Shown here piece after piece: positions 53,498 through 63,001 of a stretch of 64,000 bases of DNA. Made by a program: the position numbers and the translations under genes. Location of the stretch: NCBI RefSeq assembly GCF_000970345.1, contig NZ_LAQU01000001.1, positions 248,001-312,000 on the forward strand. Reading direction: 5' to 3'. The notes beneath the pieces were generated by a model, which saw only the letters and a list, made by a program, of their open reading frames with translations, was not told the origin of the DNA and did not search any database. This stretch comes from Robbsia andropogonis. GTDB lineage: Bacteria; Pseudomonadota; Gammaproteobacteria; Burkholderiales; Burkholderiaceae. The first letter of the stretch is position 1. The number at the start of each line of letters is the position of its first letter.

Positions 53498-54232
53498 ATG
53501 ACAATCCGCCAAGCGTGCGCGTTCACCGCGCTCACCGCCTGTGCATGCGGTATCAGCACCGCGGCAATGGCGCAATCCGCCGGCAGCTTTACGGTCAATG
53601 CCGGTTGGTTTCATCTGGCGCCTCAGGATTCAAGCAAGCCGTTGACGGTCAGCGCGCGGGGCACGTCCACGACGGTCGCCAATACCGGCGCGAGTGTCAG
53701 CAATGCGAACACGGCCGGCCTCACGCTGAACTATTTCGTCACCGATCACATTTCGGTCGAAGGCGTGTTCGGTTATCCGCCGAAAATGAAGCTGAATGGT
53801 CAGGGCAGATTGTCTTCGCTAGGAGAACTGGGCACGGCGAACGAGTGGAGCCCGACCTTGCTTGTGAAATACAACTTCTTCAAGCCCGAGGCGAAATTCC
53901 GTCCCTACCTGGGTGCGGGTGTGTCATACGTCTGGTACTCGAACGTCAAATTGTCGGGCCAGATGGCCAACGGTGCATTCCTTGCCGCGCAGAGTCCCTT
54001 GCTGGTCGGGAAGACCAGTGCGGACCTGAGCAGCTCATTCGCACCCGTGATCAATGCCGGTGCGTCATATAAGTTCGACAAGCATTGGTCCATCGGTGCA
54101 TCGGTCTCCTACATGTGGCTGAACACGGACGCCACGCTGACGACGCAGTCAGCAGTGGGCACGGTGACCAGCAAGACCCGATTGCGCGTGAACCCGCTTG
54201 TGACCTTCGTGTCCGTGGGCTATACGTTCTAA
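53498..54232 (+). CDS. ompW: OmpW-family outer-membrane protein
   Basis: Eight-stranded outer-membrane barrel of the OmpW family (244 residues), by homology involved in small-molecule passage across the outer membrane. A signal peptide (TIRQACAFTALTACACGIST, cleavage near residue 26) precedes GSFTVNAGWFHLAPQDSSKP. Further strands include LNYFVTDHISVEGVFGYPPK, FKPEAKFRPYLGAGVSYVWY (about 130, strongly conserved in OmpW) and the terminal FVSVGYTF, whose final Phe suits BAM-dependent insertion. AAGGAGA precedes the ATG. Confidence 0.92.
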   Translation: MTIRQACAFTALTACACGISTAAMAQSAGSFTVNAGWFHLAPQDSSKPLTVSARGTSTTVANTGASVSNANTAGLTLNYFVTDHISVEGVFGYPPKMKLNGQGRLSSLGELGTANEWSPTLLVKYNFFKPEAKFRPYLGAGVSYVWYSNVKLSGQMANGAFLAAQSPLLVGKTSADLSSSFAPVINAGASYKFDKHWSIGASVSYMWLNTDATLTTQSAVGTVTSKTRLRVNPLVTFVSVGYTF

Positions 54233-54418
54233 CACCGGCAAAAAAGCGGCGACCGCGGAAACCCCGTCGCGTCGCCGCGAGAACAGTTTTGTGGCGCGGA
54301 TCGCATCGATGGCGCGATTCGGACAGGCGCGCCGTCCGGGATAGGGGCACAATACAGGTTTGAGCGCGCGACGGCTTCGGCCCCGCGCTCAAGCCGCTCC
54401 CCTGCCGACACCTTGACC

Positions 54419-54610
54419 ATGCCCGCACAGCCCACGCCTTCCTTGATCATCCAATTTCCCCAGCATCGTCTTAATGACATGGCCGGCGATCCGTATTGGA
54501 TCGATGTCACACGCGACGAAGCGCGTCAGTGGGTAGAACGCCTTGAGATGCGGCTCGCAGCCATGCCGGATTTCACCGATACCGCACCGATCGAAGTCAC
54601 GCTGCGCTAA
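54419..54610 (+). CDS. Small conserved-looking hypothetical protein
   Basis: A 63-residue open frame between ompW and the MFS gene, reading MPAQPTPSLIIQFPQHRLND and later DVTRDEARQWVERLEMRLAA. The composition (Asp/Glu balanced by Arg, clear amphipathic helix) suits a real cytosolic protein, and similar short reading frames occur before transporters in Burkholderia. No name or function can be given. The ATG at 54419 is preferred over the upstream TTG. Confidence 0.5.
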   Translation: MPAQPTPSLIIQFPQHRLNDMAGDPYWIDVTRDEARQWVERLEMRLAAMPDFTDTAPIEVTLR

Positions 54611-54722
54611 GTATCGCGCGGACCGCCGAGTTGCCACTGGCAGCGTGGCATTGCGCTTGCAGCGCCACTATATGCCCCACGCGCCTCTCTCATCTTTTTC
54701 ACCAGCCTGCCCGGTCCCACCC

Positions 54723-56471
54723 ATGCCTCAGTCCGCAACGCCTTCCGCGCTGCGTTTCCAGCAAGCGTTGTTCGCGATGATCGGTATCGCTCTCGTCAAC
54801 ATGCTGGTTGCGCTCGATCAGACTGTCGTCAGTACCGCTTTACCATCCATCATCTCCGAGCTGAAAGGCTTCGAGTATTACGCCTGGATCGCCAATGCCT
54901 ACTTGCTGGCATCGATCGCGACGGTGCCGATCTTTGGGCGTATCGGTGATTTCTTCGGTCGCAAGCCGTTTGTCGTCGCGGCGGTGATTGTCTTCACCGT
55001 CGCTTCCATCCTGTGCGGTCTGGCGACGAACATGCTGTTCCTGGTACTGGCGCGCGCCCTGCAGGGGATTGGCGGCGGCATGATGGTGGCCACGGCATTC
55101 GCGTCGATCCCCGATCTGTTTCCCGATGCGCGTGCCCGCGTGCGGTGGCAGGTCGTGATGGCCGCCGCGTACGGCATCGGTACGGCGGCCGGCCCGTCGT
55201 TGGGTGGGTTTCTGACCGAACAATATGGCTGGCGATCGACGTTCCTGATCAATTTGCCCGTGGGCGCCGCAAGCCTGTTCTGCATCATGCGCTTCCTCCC
55301 GAGGGTGCGGCACGTGCATACCGGACAAGTCAAGCTGGATATCGGCGGCGCGGTGCTGATCACCGTCGCGCTGGGGGCGCTGCAAATGTCCGTGGAGGCC
55401 ATCCCTCGGGAAGGTTTGACGACCTACAACCTTTGGCTGCTGGGCATTGTCATCTGCAGTATCGCCGGACTGCTATGGTGCGAGAAGCGGGCGTCGCATC
55501 CCATCATCCCGCTGGACTTGTTTCGCAACGCAGAACTGGTGCGGCTGTTCATCATGTCCGTACTGGCCGGCTTCGTGATGTTCTCGTTGCTGTTCTTCAC
55601 GCCGCTGCTGCTGCAAGGGGGTTTCGGCCTGTCGCCGCAACTGGCGGGCCTGCTGGCAACACCGCAAGCCGCGTTTATCGCGGTGGGCAGCGTCGTCAAT
55701 ACGTCGATCGTCATACGGTTGCGTCGGCCGGCCCTCACGTTGACGATCGGCTTTTCATTGATGCTGGCGTCGGCGATGGGCGTGATGGCCACGCAGTCCT
55801 ACACGCCTCACTGGTTCCTGGTGCTGTCCGTCATGTTCGCCGGACTGGGCCTCGGTTTCACGCTGAACAATCTCAATATTTTTTCGCAAAATATCGCCGG
55901 CAAGGCCCGTTTCGGCATTGCCACCGCGCTGATGCAGTCGTCCCGGATGATTGGCGGCATGATGGGCACTACGCTGATTGGGGTGATGGTCACGCATAGC
56001 TACGAAAATGGCGTGGGCCGGCGACTGGCTGCCACGCTCGACACGCCGCTGCCGGAAGCCCTTGCCCAGCGGTTTCGCGATCCGCAGTTATTGGTCGATC
56101 CGGCCGCGCAGCAACAGGTCCTCGATGCGCTGCGAGAAATCGGTGTCGCGGGCCGTGCCCTGATCGCGACCAGCCGCGACGTGCTGGTGGGTTCCGTTCA
56201 TATGGGCATGTTGCTGACGGCAGGCGCCGCGTTCATCGCCGTGCTGATGACGCGCAAGCTGCTGCACATCACCCTGCACGCAAAGCCCACCGCAGTGGTG
56301 CTCTCCACGTCAACATTGACCACAGAGGCGCATCCGCCCGAAACCATGCATCCGGACAACGCGGGCGAGACGCCATCGGCGGGGTCATCGGCCGCGCCAT
56401 CCGCCCCGGCGGCACAACCCGCTCCGCCTTCCCCCGAAAAGACCGCCCCGAAGGCGTCGGATGAACAATAG
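54723..56471 (+). CDS. MFS transporter, DHA2 (EmrB/QacA-type) family
   Basis: Fourteen-helix drug/H+ antiporter of the EmrB/QacA type (582 residues with this start; an ATG at 54672 is also possible). The family signature is visible: VALDQTVVSTALPSIISELK near residue 25, followed by FEYYAWIANAYLLASIATVP, FFGRKPFVVAAVIVFTVASI with the G-R-x-x motif, and GIGGGMMVATAFASIPDLFP (about 115). After the last helix a Pro/Ala-rich hydrophilic tail of about 40 residues follows (GETPSAGSSAAPSAPAAQPA). No partner membrane-fusion gene is adjacent. The substrate cannot be deduced. Confidence 0.9.
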   Translation: MPQSATPSALRFQQALFAMIGIALVNMLVALDQTVVSTALPSIISELKGFEYYAWIANAYLLASIATVPIFGRIGDFFGRKPFVVAAVIVFTVASILCGLATNMLFLVLARALQGIGGGMMVATAFASIPDLFPDARARVRWQVVMAAAYGIGTAAGPSLGGFLTEQYGWRSTFLINLPVGAASLFCIMRFLPRVRHVHTGQVKLDIGGAVLITVALGALQMSVEAIPREGLTTYNLWLLGIVICSIAGLLWCEKRASHPIIPLDLFRNAELVRLFIMSVLAGFVMFSLLFFTPLLLQGGFGLSPQLAGLLATPQAAFIAVGSVVNTSIVIRLRRPALTLTIGFSLMLASAMGVMATQSYTPHWFLVLSVMFAGLGLGFTLNNLNIFSQNIAGKARFGIATALMQSSRMIGGMMGTTLIGVMVTHSYENGVGRRLAATLDTPLPEALAQRFRDPQLLVDPAAQQQVLDALREIGVAGRALIATSRDVLVGSVHMGMLLTAGAAFIAVLMTRKLLHITLHAKPTAVVLSTSTLTTEAHPPETMHPDNAGETPSAGSSAAPSAPAAQPAPPSPEKTAPKASDEQ

Positions 56472-56662
56472 CAACGATCATCGCGCAAGCGCGGCAAAGC
56501 GTCCGCCCTGGGACCGAAGGCACCACGATCGTCGTAAAACGCGATGCGATACACGCGCCGGGACCGACAGCGGCGGCAGGCAGTCGCTACAATAATGTTT
56601 TTGTCCCGACCTAACGTCGACGCACCCCGCGCGGCGTGATCTTCAGCAAGGTGCAACCCAAG

Positions 56663-57991
56663 ATGCAGACGCAAACCAGCCATCGGATCCTGATTGTCGG
56701 CGGCGGTGCCGGGGGTCTCGAACTGGCCACGCAACTCGGCCGAAAGCTGGGCAAGCCAGGTACGGCCCACATCACGCTGGTCGACCGCAACGCCACGCAC
56801 ATCTGGAAGCCGATGCTGCACGAGGTTGCGGCCGGCAGCATGGATCCGTACATTCATCAGGTACAGTACGCGGCACAGGCGCATTGGAATCACTTCCAGT
56901 TCGAGCAAGGCGAGTTCGTTGCGCTGGACCGGGAAGCAAGGACGATCACGCTGGCGCCGCTAGTGTTCAGCGACAGCGGCGAGGACGTGGCGCTGTTGCC
57001 GGAACGTACGCTGCCCTATGACACGCTGGTGTTGGCAATTGGCAGCACGACGAACTTTTTCAATGTGGAAGGTGCCGAACAGCACGCGCTCGCACTCGAC
57101 ACCGTGGCGCAGGCGGAGCGTTTCCGGCGTCTGCTGATCAGCGCACTGGTGCGTGCGCCGGCCAAGGCCCAGCACAACGCGCGCCCGCTGGTCCGCGTGG
57201 CGATCATCGGCGGCGGCGCAACCGGCGTCGAACTGGCGGCCGAACTGCGCACGACGGCCAGCGAACTGCGCGATTTCGGTGTACATAAGCTGGACCCGTG
57301 GCAGGACGTGACCATCACGCTGATCGAAGGCAATGCGCGCATCCTGCCGGCGCTTTCAGAACGCGTGGCCACGGCGACCGCGCAGCAACTCAGCGAGCTG
57401 GGCGTGTCGATCCTGACGGGCGACGTCGTGGCGAAGGTCGAGGAAAACGTCGTGCAGACCAAGGGTGGCCAGTACATCCCGACCGATCTGACTGTGTGGG
57501 CTGCCGGCATCAAGGGCCCCGCGGTGCTTGGCACCTTGGCGGGGCTGAGCGTTACGCGCTCGAACCAGATCGACGTTCATCAGACGCTGCAATCGAAGGA
57601 CGACCCGAACATCTTTGCGTTCGGTGACTGTGCCGCCTGCCCCTGGCCCGCCACTGGCCGCCTGGTGCCGCCGCGCGCGCAAGCGGCCAGCCAGCAGGCG
57701 GCGTTCCTTGCCAAGGCGCTACCCATGCACATGCGCGGTGAGGCACTGCCGCAGTACGTGTATCGTGATCTCGGCTCGTTGATTTCGCTGGGCCATTGGA
57801 CCGCGGTGGGCAGTTTGATGGGCGGGGTCAGCGGCAAGAGCCTGTTTATCGAAGGCTTGCTGGCCCGCTTGATGTACGTGTCCTTGTATCGTAAGCACCT
57901 CATGGCCTTGACTGGCCCGATGCACGCCTTGCTCGACGCCATTGCGCAGCGGCTGCGCAAATCGTCGACGCCCCGCATCAAACTACACTAG
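56663..57991 (+). CDS. ndh: Type II NADH:quinone oxidoreductase (NDH-2)
   Basis: Single-subunit, non-proton-pumping NADH dehydrogenase feeding electrons to quinone (442 residues). The FAD-binding motif ILIVGGGAGGLELATQLG is at about residues 9-26, the NAD motif VAIIGGGATGVELAAELR at about 178-195, and the second FAD segment NIFAFGDCAACPWPATGRLV at about 317. The C-terminal part (SLFIEGLLARLMYVSLYRKH) is amphipathic and aromatic-rich, consistent with membrane attachment. The ATG at 56663 has AAGGTG upstream; a GTG at 56636 also opens the frame. It lies between two transporter genes. Confidence 0.92.
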   Translation: MQTQTSHRILIVGGGAGGLELATQLGRKLGKPGTAHITLVDRNATHIWKPMLHEVAAGSMDPYIHQVQYAAQAHWNHFQFEQGEFVALDREARTITLAPLVFSDSGEDVALLPERTLPYDTLVLAIGSTTNFFNVEGAEQHALALDTVAQAERFRRLLISALVRAPAKAQHNARPLVRVAIIGGGATGVELAAELRTTASELRDFGVHKLDPWQDVTITLIEGNARILPALSERVATATAQQLSELGVSILTGDVVAKVEENVVQTKGGQYIPTDLTVWAAGIKGPAVLGTLAGLSVTRSNQIDVHQTLQSKDDPNIFAFGDCAACPWPATGRLVPPRAQAASQQAAFLAKALPMHMRGEALPQYVYRDLGSLISLGHWTAVGSLMGGVSGKSLFIEGLLARLMYVSLYRKHLMALTGPMHALLDAIAQRLRKSSTPRIKLH

Positions 57992-58124
57992 CTACGTCCC
58001 CGTCGGCCGGTTTCCGCGCGGTATCCATGTCCGAAGACATCGCTGCGTTCGCACGAAAACCGACCTCGTTGCCACGTCCCGGCCCTGCCACCCTTTCTTT
58101 TTCCGCGACCGACGCGGTTTTCAA

Positions 58125-59627
58125 GTGGATTCGTCTTCGCGTTCGCCCTCTCCCGACGCCTCCCTGAGGGCCCTCTTGCTCGCCGTGCTTGCCTTGGTCA
58201 TCGCCTCGGCCAACAGCACGGCGCCGTCCCCGCTGTACCACCAGTTACAGGTGCGGATGGGCTTTGACAGTACCATGCTAACCGTGATCTATGCGGTGCA
58301 TTCGGCGGGCGTGCTGGTGACATTGCTGACCACGGGCCGTCTGTCCGACCGTCTGCCCGACCGGCGTGTCATCCTGATTCCGGCGTTGGTCTGCGTATGC
58401 ATTGGCGCCGTATCGATGGCGTTCGCGCAGTCGATCGGGTGGCTGGTGGGAGGCCGGATTATTTCAGGCCTCGGCGTGGGGGCATTGACCGGTTCGGCCA
58501 GCGCCGCGATCGTCGAACTGGCGCCCGTCGAATTGCGCAAGCGTGCTGCCCTGTTCGGCACCAGCGCCATTACATTCGGCTGCGCATTGGGTCCGCTGCT
58601 GGATGCGGGCGCGCTGTGGATCGATGTGATCCCCACGCGGCTGTCCTTCCTGCTGATTGCGTCCGCCGGGCTGGCGACGGTGGTGGCGTTGACCCGCGTG
58701 TACTGGCCCGTTCGGGAAACGGTGCTCGACCTCGCGCCCGACGTGCAGGAAACAGACACTCTGGTAGTGCTGCCCCCGGCCTCGGCAACCGACGCATCGA
58801 TTCCGTCGGCGTTCGCGCCGCTCGCGTCCGGGACGGGCGTGGACATCGTCGCCGACGCCTTCGAGGCGGCGCTGCAACACGGCGCAACGGTCCCGGTGGC
58901 AACCGCCGCAGCCGCCGCGGCTGCGGTGTCAGCGGGAGCGAATACGCCGCCCTCGGCGCCCGATGCTGCCACGGGCGCCCATGATACGCGGGACGCCGGC
59001 AAGACCGCGACGGCGGCGGCCCCGGCGAAATGGCAGGCGATGTCCAGTGCCCCGTTCCTGATCGCCTCGGCCGCGTTGGGTCTGGTGTGGTGCGCGGGCA
59101 CGTTCGTCATGACGTTGACCCCGTCCCTTGCGGACACGCTGATGCAGATCCATGATCCGGCATCGATCGCACTGCTGCTGAGCCTGTTCCAACTGGTGAC
59201 CGGCAGCACGCAGCTCGTCGCACGAAAAATGCCGCCGCATGGCGCCATCATCGGCGGTGTCGTGGTTGTCGCGGTGATGCTGGCCTTGTGCGCCACCGCC
59301 GCCTGGCTGAAGCTGCCGATGCTGTTCGCGGCCTCGATGGTGCTGCTTGGCGTGGGATATGGGGCCGCGTTCGTCGGCGCGGCTACCCTCGTCAATCATG
59401 CGGCGCCGGAACATGCCCGCGCGGCAGTGGTGTCCCTGTTCTACGTGATCGGCTACGTTGGCTGCACGATGCCGATCCTCGCCTTCGGCGTGTTGTCGGA
59501 CTGGCTCGGCATATCCGCCGCCACGGCCATTTTCACGATCACGCTGGCGGGATGCGCGGCCATCATCTTCAGGGTCAGGGCGCGCATCGGCAACCAGTCG
59601 AGCAACGCGCCGGCGGCGGCTCTGTAG
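58125..59627 (+). CDS. MFS transporter with long central loop
   Basis: Twelve-helix major facilitator (about 500 residues). Two sets of six helices are seen: the first begins LRALLLAVLALVIASANSTA near residue 13 with GRLSDRLPDRRVILIPALVC (the loop 2-3 G-x-x-x-D motif); the second begins SSAPFLIASAALGLVWCAGT (about 308). Between them is an unusually long, Ala/Asp-rich cytoplasmic loop of about 100 residues (about 205-305). The GTG at 58125 was chosen as the first codon consistent with the family's N terminus; the longer upstream frame reads unlike a transporter. The substrate is unknown. Confidence 0.82.
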   Translation: MDSSSRSPSPDASLRALLLAVLALVIASANSTAPSPLYHQLQVRMGFDSTMLTVIYAVHSAGVLVTLLTTGRLSDRLPDRRVILIPALVCVCIGAVSMAFAQSIGWLVGGRIISGLGVGALTGSASAAIVELAPVELRKRAALFGTSAITFGCALGPLLDAGALWIDVIPTRLSFLLIASAGLATVVALTRVYWPVRETVLDLAPDVQETDTLVVLPPASATDASIPSAFAPLASGTGVDIVADAFEAALQHGATVPVATAAAAAAAVSAGANTPPSAPDAATGAHDTRDAGKTATAAAPAKWQAMSSAPFLIASAALGLVWCAGTFVMTLTPSLADTLMQIHDPASIALLLSLFQLVTGSTQLVARKMPPHGAIIGGVVVVAVMLALCATAAWLKLPMLFAASMVLLGVGYGAAFVGAATLVNHAAPEHARAAVVSLFYVIGYVGCTMPILAFGVLSDWLGISAATAIFTITLAGCAAIIFRVRARIGNQSSNAPAAAL

Positions 59628-59668
59628 CAACCGGCGGAGAAACCCCGTTGGAAGCGGACGTGGATCGC

Positions 59669-60181
59669 CTAGTCGCCTTTCGCGCCTCCCGCGACATCGA
59701 AGCCGGACGCACGGATCGACTGATAGCGATCCTCCATCTCCTTGCGCAGCTGTCGCCGCAGTTGCGCCTTGCGGAACCGTTCCTGCTCCTCAACGGTCGA
59801 CGGCTGCAATTGCGGCACTTCGACCGAGCGGCCCTCGTCGTCGACGGCCACCATCGTGAAATAGCAGCTGTTGGTATGGCGGACGACCTGGCTTCGGATA
59901 TTTTCCGTGACGACCTTGATCCCGATTTCCATCGAGCTGCGTCCGGTGTAATTGACCGCCGCGAGAAAATGGACGAGTTCTCCCACGTGAATGGGCTGAC
60001 GAAATACGACCTGATCGACGGACAACGTCACGACATATCGCCCCGCATAGCGACTCGCGCAAGCATAGGCAACGCCGTCCAGCAACTTCAGGACCGCGCC
60101 GCCATGGACGTTGCCGGAAAAATTCGCCATGTCCGGCGTCATCAACACCGTCATCGATAACTGGTGACTGGCCTCGTTCAT
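59669..60181 (-). CDS. YciA-type acyl-CoA thioesterase
   Basis: Hot-dog-fold thioesterase of 170 residues that would hydrolyse short to medium acyl-CoA. Visible are the opening MTVLMTPDMANFSGNVHGGAVLKLLDGVAY (catalytic Asp region, shown here in two parts: MTVLMTPDMANFSG and NVHGGAVLKLLDG), VTLSVDQVVFRQPIHVGELV and SCYFTMVAVDDEGRSVEVPQ, matching the YciA/BFIT group. The C-terminal about 25 residues are basic and probably helical. The ATG at 60181 is favoured because the frame upstream to 60361 is not conserved. It is convergent with the MFS gene at 58125 and divergent from the one at 60293. Confidence 0.88.
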   Translation of the reverse strand: MNEASHQLSMTVLMTPDMANFSGNVHGGAVLKLLDGVAYACASRYAGRYVVTLSVDQVVFRQPIHVGELVHFLAAVNYTGRSSMEIGIKVVTENIRSQVVRHTNSCYFTMVAVDDEGRSVEVPQLQPSTVEEQERFRKAQLRRQLRKEMEDRYQSIRASGFDVAGGAKGD

Positions 60182-60292
60182 CGTATTTTTCGTGTGTATT
60201 GGTGGGTTGAGCCATGACGGCGCCGTGTCTTCGAGCAAGACAGACAAGCGCCACGCGAGGACATCATACCGCGATGATCCTCCTGGCCCTTG

Positions 60293-62005
60293 ATGCACAG
60301 AATCCTTACAAAGACTTTCCATCCCGGAAACGGATACCATCGGTCGACATCGTCGCCCCATTTTCCCTGGAGCTCTGTTTTGCCGGATTCCCCTACACCG
60401 CCATCCCCTTACCCCTCACCCGACAACGCCGCCGGAAAGACGGCCGGCGCGTCGGACCCGCAGACTAGGGAGCATGCCGATGCCGATCGCACTGCTGATA
60501 TCGTGCTGGTGGCGCCGAGTCGGCGCAAGGTCATTTTCGCGGGGCTGATGCTGGCAATGGTTCTGGCCGCGCTGGATCAGAGCATTGTCTCCACGGCATT
60601 ACCGGTCATCGCGAGCGACCTCGGCGGACTGGTGCATATGACGTGGGTCGTGACGGCCTTCATGTTGACCTCGACGATCAGCGCACCACTTTACGGCAAG
60701 TTGTCCGACATGTACGGGCGACGCCCCCTCTTCGCCATCAGCATCGTCCTGTTCCTGGTGGCATCGGGGCTCTGCGGCTCCGCGCAGACGATGATGCAAT
60801 TGATCCTGTTTCGTGGCCTGCAAGGACTGGGGGCCGGCGGGCTGATGACGCTGTCGCAAACGGTTATCGGCAGCATCGTCACACCGACGGAACGCGGACG
60901 TTACCAGGGCCTGTTTACCGGGGCGTTTGCGGTCAGTAGTGTCGCGGGGCCGTTGCTTGGGGGGATAATCACGTCCCACGCGTCGTGGCGTTGGGTTTTC
61001 CTGATCAACGTGCCCATTGGCGTGGTGTCCCTGGCGCTGGTGATGTCCGCGCTACCAAAAGGGTTACGTGGCGGCCGCCATCGAATCGATTACGCCGGAG
61101 CCGCGTTGCTGAGCATCGGGACCGCGGCGCTCCTGCTGCTGCTCAACAGCGGTGGTGCGGCAACCGAGGTGGCGAGTGCTCACGCCAATGCCGCGATGGA
61201 CGCGCTGCTGTCGCGAATCGGGCTCGGCCTGCTGGCCGTATTGGCGTTCGGCCTGTTACTGGTGGTGGAACATCGGGCGGCGGAGCCGATTCTCGATCTG
61301 ACCCTGTTCCGATTGCCCCCCTACGCGATCAGCGTTGCCGCCTCCGGTTGCATGGCATTCGCGATGATGGGCTCACTCGTGTTCATGCCGCTGTACTACC
61401 AGTTGGTGTTGGGCCAGACGCCCGCCGAATCCGGGATGATGATGCTGCCACAGGTGATCGCGATGATGATCAGCTCAGTGGTGGGTGGCCGGATTTCGTC
61501 GCGAACGAAGCGCTTCACCCAACTGCTGGCGCTAGGCGTGTTCCTCGAATTCCTCGGTCTGGCACTGCTTGCCACGTGTGCGCATTTCGGCGCGCCCGTA
61601 TGGGCGTTTCTCGCGGTGATGGCACTGCTCGGCATGGGCATGGGGATCGGCATGCCGAACGCCACCGTTGTCGTGCAAAACGCCGTACCCCCCACGTCCT
61701 TGGGCGCGGCCACCGCCTCCATGTCCTTCGTACGGTCGCTTGGCGGCTCGCTGGGCACGGCGCTGTCCGGCGGCGTCATGGCATTCGCCCTGCATCAGCG
61801 CCTGGCGTCTTTGCCTCTGGACGTGGATGTCACGACGTTGCTGGAGCATGGCATCAGCGCCATGCGTGCCTTGCCCGTCGCGCAACAGCACATGCTGGCG
61901 CACGCCTATCAAGGTGCCATCGGCACCAGCCTCATCACCGGCGGCTTCCTGATGTTCATCGCCTTCGTCATGGTTTTCCGCCTGAGCCGGCGCTCATCCG
62001 CCTGA
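60293..62005 (+). CDS. MFS transporter, DHA2 (EmrB/QacA-type) family, second copy
   Basis: Second fourteen-helix EmrB-like antiporter (about 570 residues). The DHA2 signature is LAALDQSIVSTALPVIASDL (about residue 89), followed by GKLSDMYGRRPLFAISIVLF (about 134, the GRR motif) and GLGAGGLMTLSQTVIGSIVT (about 175). The N-terminal about 70 residues before the first helix are non-conserved and the start codon is uncertain (ATG at 60293 used; GTG codons near 60503 are alternatives). It differs enough from the copy at 54723 to be a separate paralogue. No membrane-fusion partner gene is adjacent. Confidence 0.85.
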   Translation: MHRILTKTFHPGNGYHRSTSSPHFPWSSVLPDSPTPPSPYPSPDNAAGKTAGASDPQTREHADADRTADIVLVAPSRRKVIFAGLMLAMVLAALDQSIVSTALPVIASDLGGLVHMTWVVTAFMLTSTISAPLYGKLSDMYGRRPLFAISIVLFLVASGLCGSAQTMMQLILFRGLQGLGAGGLMTLSQTVIGSIVTPTERGRYQGLFTGAFAVSSVAGPLLGGIITSHASWRWVFLINVPIGVVSLALVMSALPKGLRGGRHRIDYAGAALLSIGTAALLLLLNSGGAATEVASAHANAAMDALLSRIGLGLLAVLAFGLLLVVEHRAAEPILDLTLFRLPPYAISVAASGCMAFAMMGSLVFMPLYYQLVLGQTPAESGMMMLPQVIAMMISSVVGGRISSRTKRFTQLLALGVFLEFLGLALLATCAHFGAPVWAFLAVMALLGMGMGIGMPNATVVVQNAVPPTSLGAATASMSFVRSLGGSLGTALSGGVMAFALHQRLASLPLDVDVTTLLEHGISAMRALPVAQQHMLAHAYQGAIGTSLITGGFLMFIAFVMVFRLSRRSSA

Positions 62006-62089
62006 GAACGCAAACGTGCGGGAGACGGCTCTGGTGCAAATAGGCGGCGCGAATCGGTTAGAGTATTGAGCCCAACAATCAGATGAACG

Positions 62090-62303
62090 CTGATGACCCT
62101 ACCCCAGAAAATAGTCTCGTTGAAAACTAGAGAATCCGGCATTATTTGACTGGTCCGAACCGGGAAGAGATGCCATGAAGACGAGCAAGTTTACGGAGGC
62201 GCAAGCTGCGTCGCTCGCTCTGCATTCGCCAAATTCCCGAGAGCGAGTCGTCCTAAAAAGCGTACTTTCGCAGCACCGTTCGTTCCGCCTTGAACCGATC
62301 TGA
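62090..62303 (+). pseudogene. IS3-family insertion-sequence remnant
   Basis: A short frame (ATG at 62175) opens MKTSKFTEAQAASLALHSPN; the first ten residues match the N terminus of IS3-family OrfA proteins (MKxSKFTExQ), after which similarity ends and a stop follows at 62301. TGACTGGTCCGAACCGGGA just upstream (about 62148) and TGACCCTACCCC (about 62094) look like the TG-starting ends of such elements. No intact transposase is left. Confidence 0.6.
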
Positions 62304-62385
62304 CTATGACAGATGCCAACGATGACATTGCCGTCAACACATATGCCGTTCCGGAAGTAAAATCATTGACTGCCTTGACGCCGTA

Positions 62386-62655
62386 TTAAAGTGACTCCGT
62401 CAGCTTGCCCGCGCGCCAATTGCTGATCGCTTTATCCGCATCGGCATATAAAGAGATGAAACCACTAAGCCCACTCAAATAACTCGCTGCCACCTTCATA
62501 TTCGCAAGAGTGGTTGCCGCAGCTGTCTCCGCGAAGCCGCCGAGCCATTTGTTGGGGACCTTTAGGCATGCCCCCACGAGTGACAACGTCGCACTCCCCA
62601 ACGTTAGATACGTCGACGCCAGACTTATGGGTCTTCGCCGCCATTACGCTAAAAT
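62386..62655 (-). pseudogene. Effector-like membrane protein fragment
   Basis: A minus-strand frame with no clear start reads into an alanine/leucine-rich stretch (GSATLSLVGACLKVPNKWLG, then ANMKVAASYLSGLSGFISLY) that ends at a stop at 62386. It has the character of a transmembrane segment of the type VI effector group found at the right edge of the window, and is preserved in one frame only. With no N terminus and no C-terminal pore region it is most likely a decayed duplicate. Confidence 0.4.
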
Positions 62656-63001
62656 TTATCACCTCTATTATCAAAAGGGTTCCATAAAGTGCCTTGGCAG
62701 TAATCGCTTTTTGCTACCCCGGTACTCAACACTGGCTTTTACAAGGTTTTTCTAGCATGGGCACAGAACAAGATCGCCATCAAGCACGCGCGCGCGCCCG
62801 TCTTCTTGCGTATCGGTGCCAGAGCCCTTCGCAGCATGTACCGTATATAAACACGGCAATCGCAAGGACTTAACCCCAGATAATCAAATTAACAGCGAAA
62901 AACTTGGAAATACTACAGCAATATTTCTAAATCGCGAAATTTGAGAAATAAAATACAAAAAATCTCTTCAACAATCGCTTTTAAAATTATAAATCTGTAA
63001 T
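62656..63001. other. AT-rich spacer without genes
   Basis: About 350 bp, AT-rich especially from 62880 to 63000, between the decayed fragment and the type VI-associated membrane gene. No gene or known element is seen. Confidence 0.5.

Noticed and set aside
62306-62389. 27-codon frame opening MTDANDDIAVNTYAV
   Set aside because: Composition looks plausible, but there is no ribosome site and it lies between two decayed elements; cannot be supported.
62465-62674. Minus-strand frame across the decayed effector fragment (MIIEVINFSVMAAKTHKSG...)
   Set aside because: It overlaps the better-looking frame of the membrane fragment and has no domain features.
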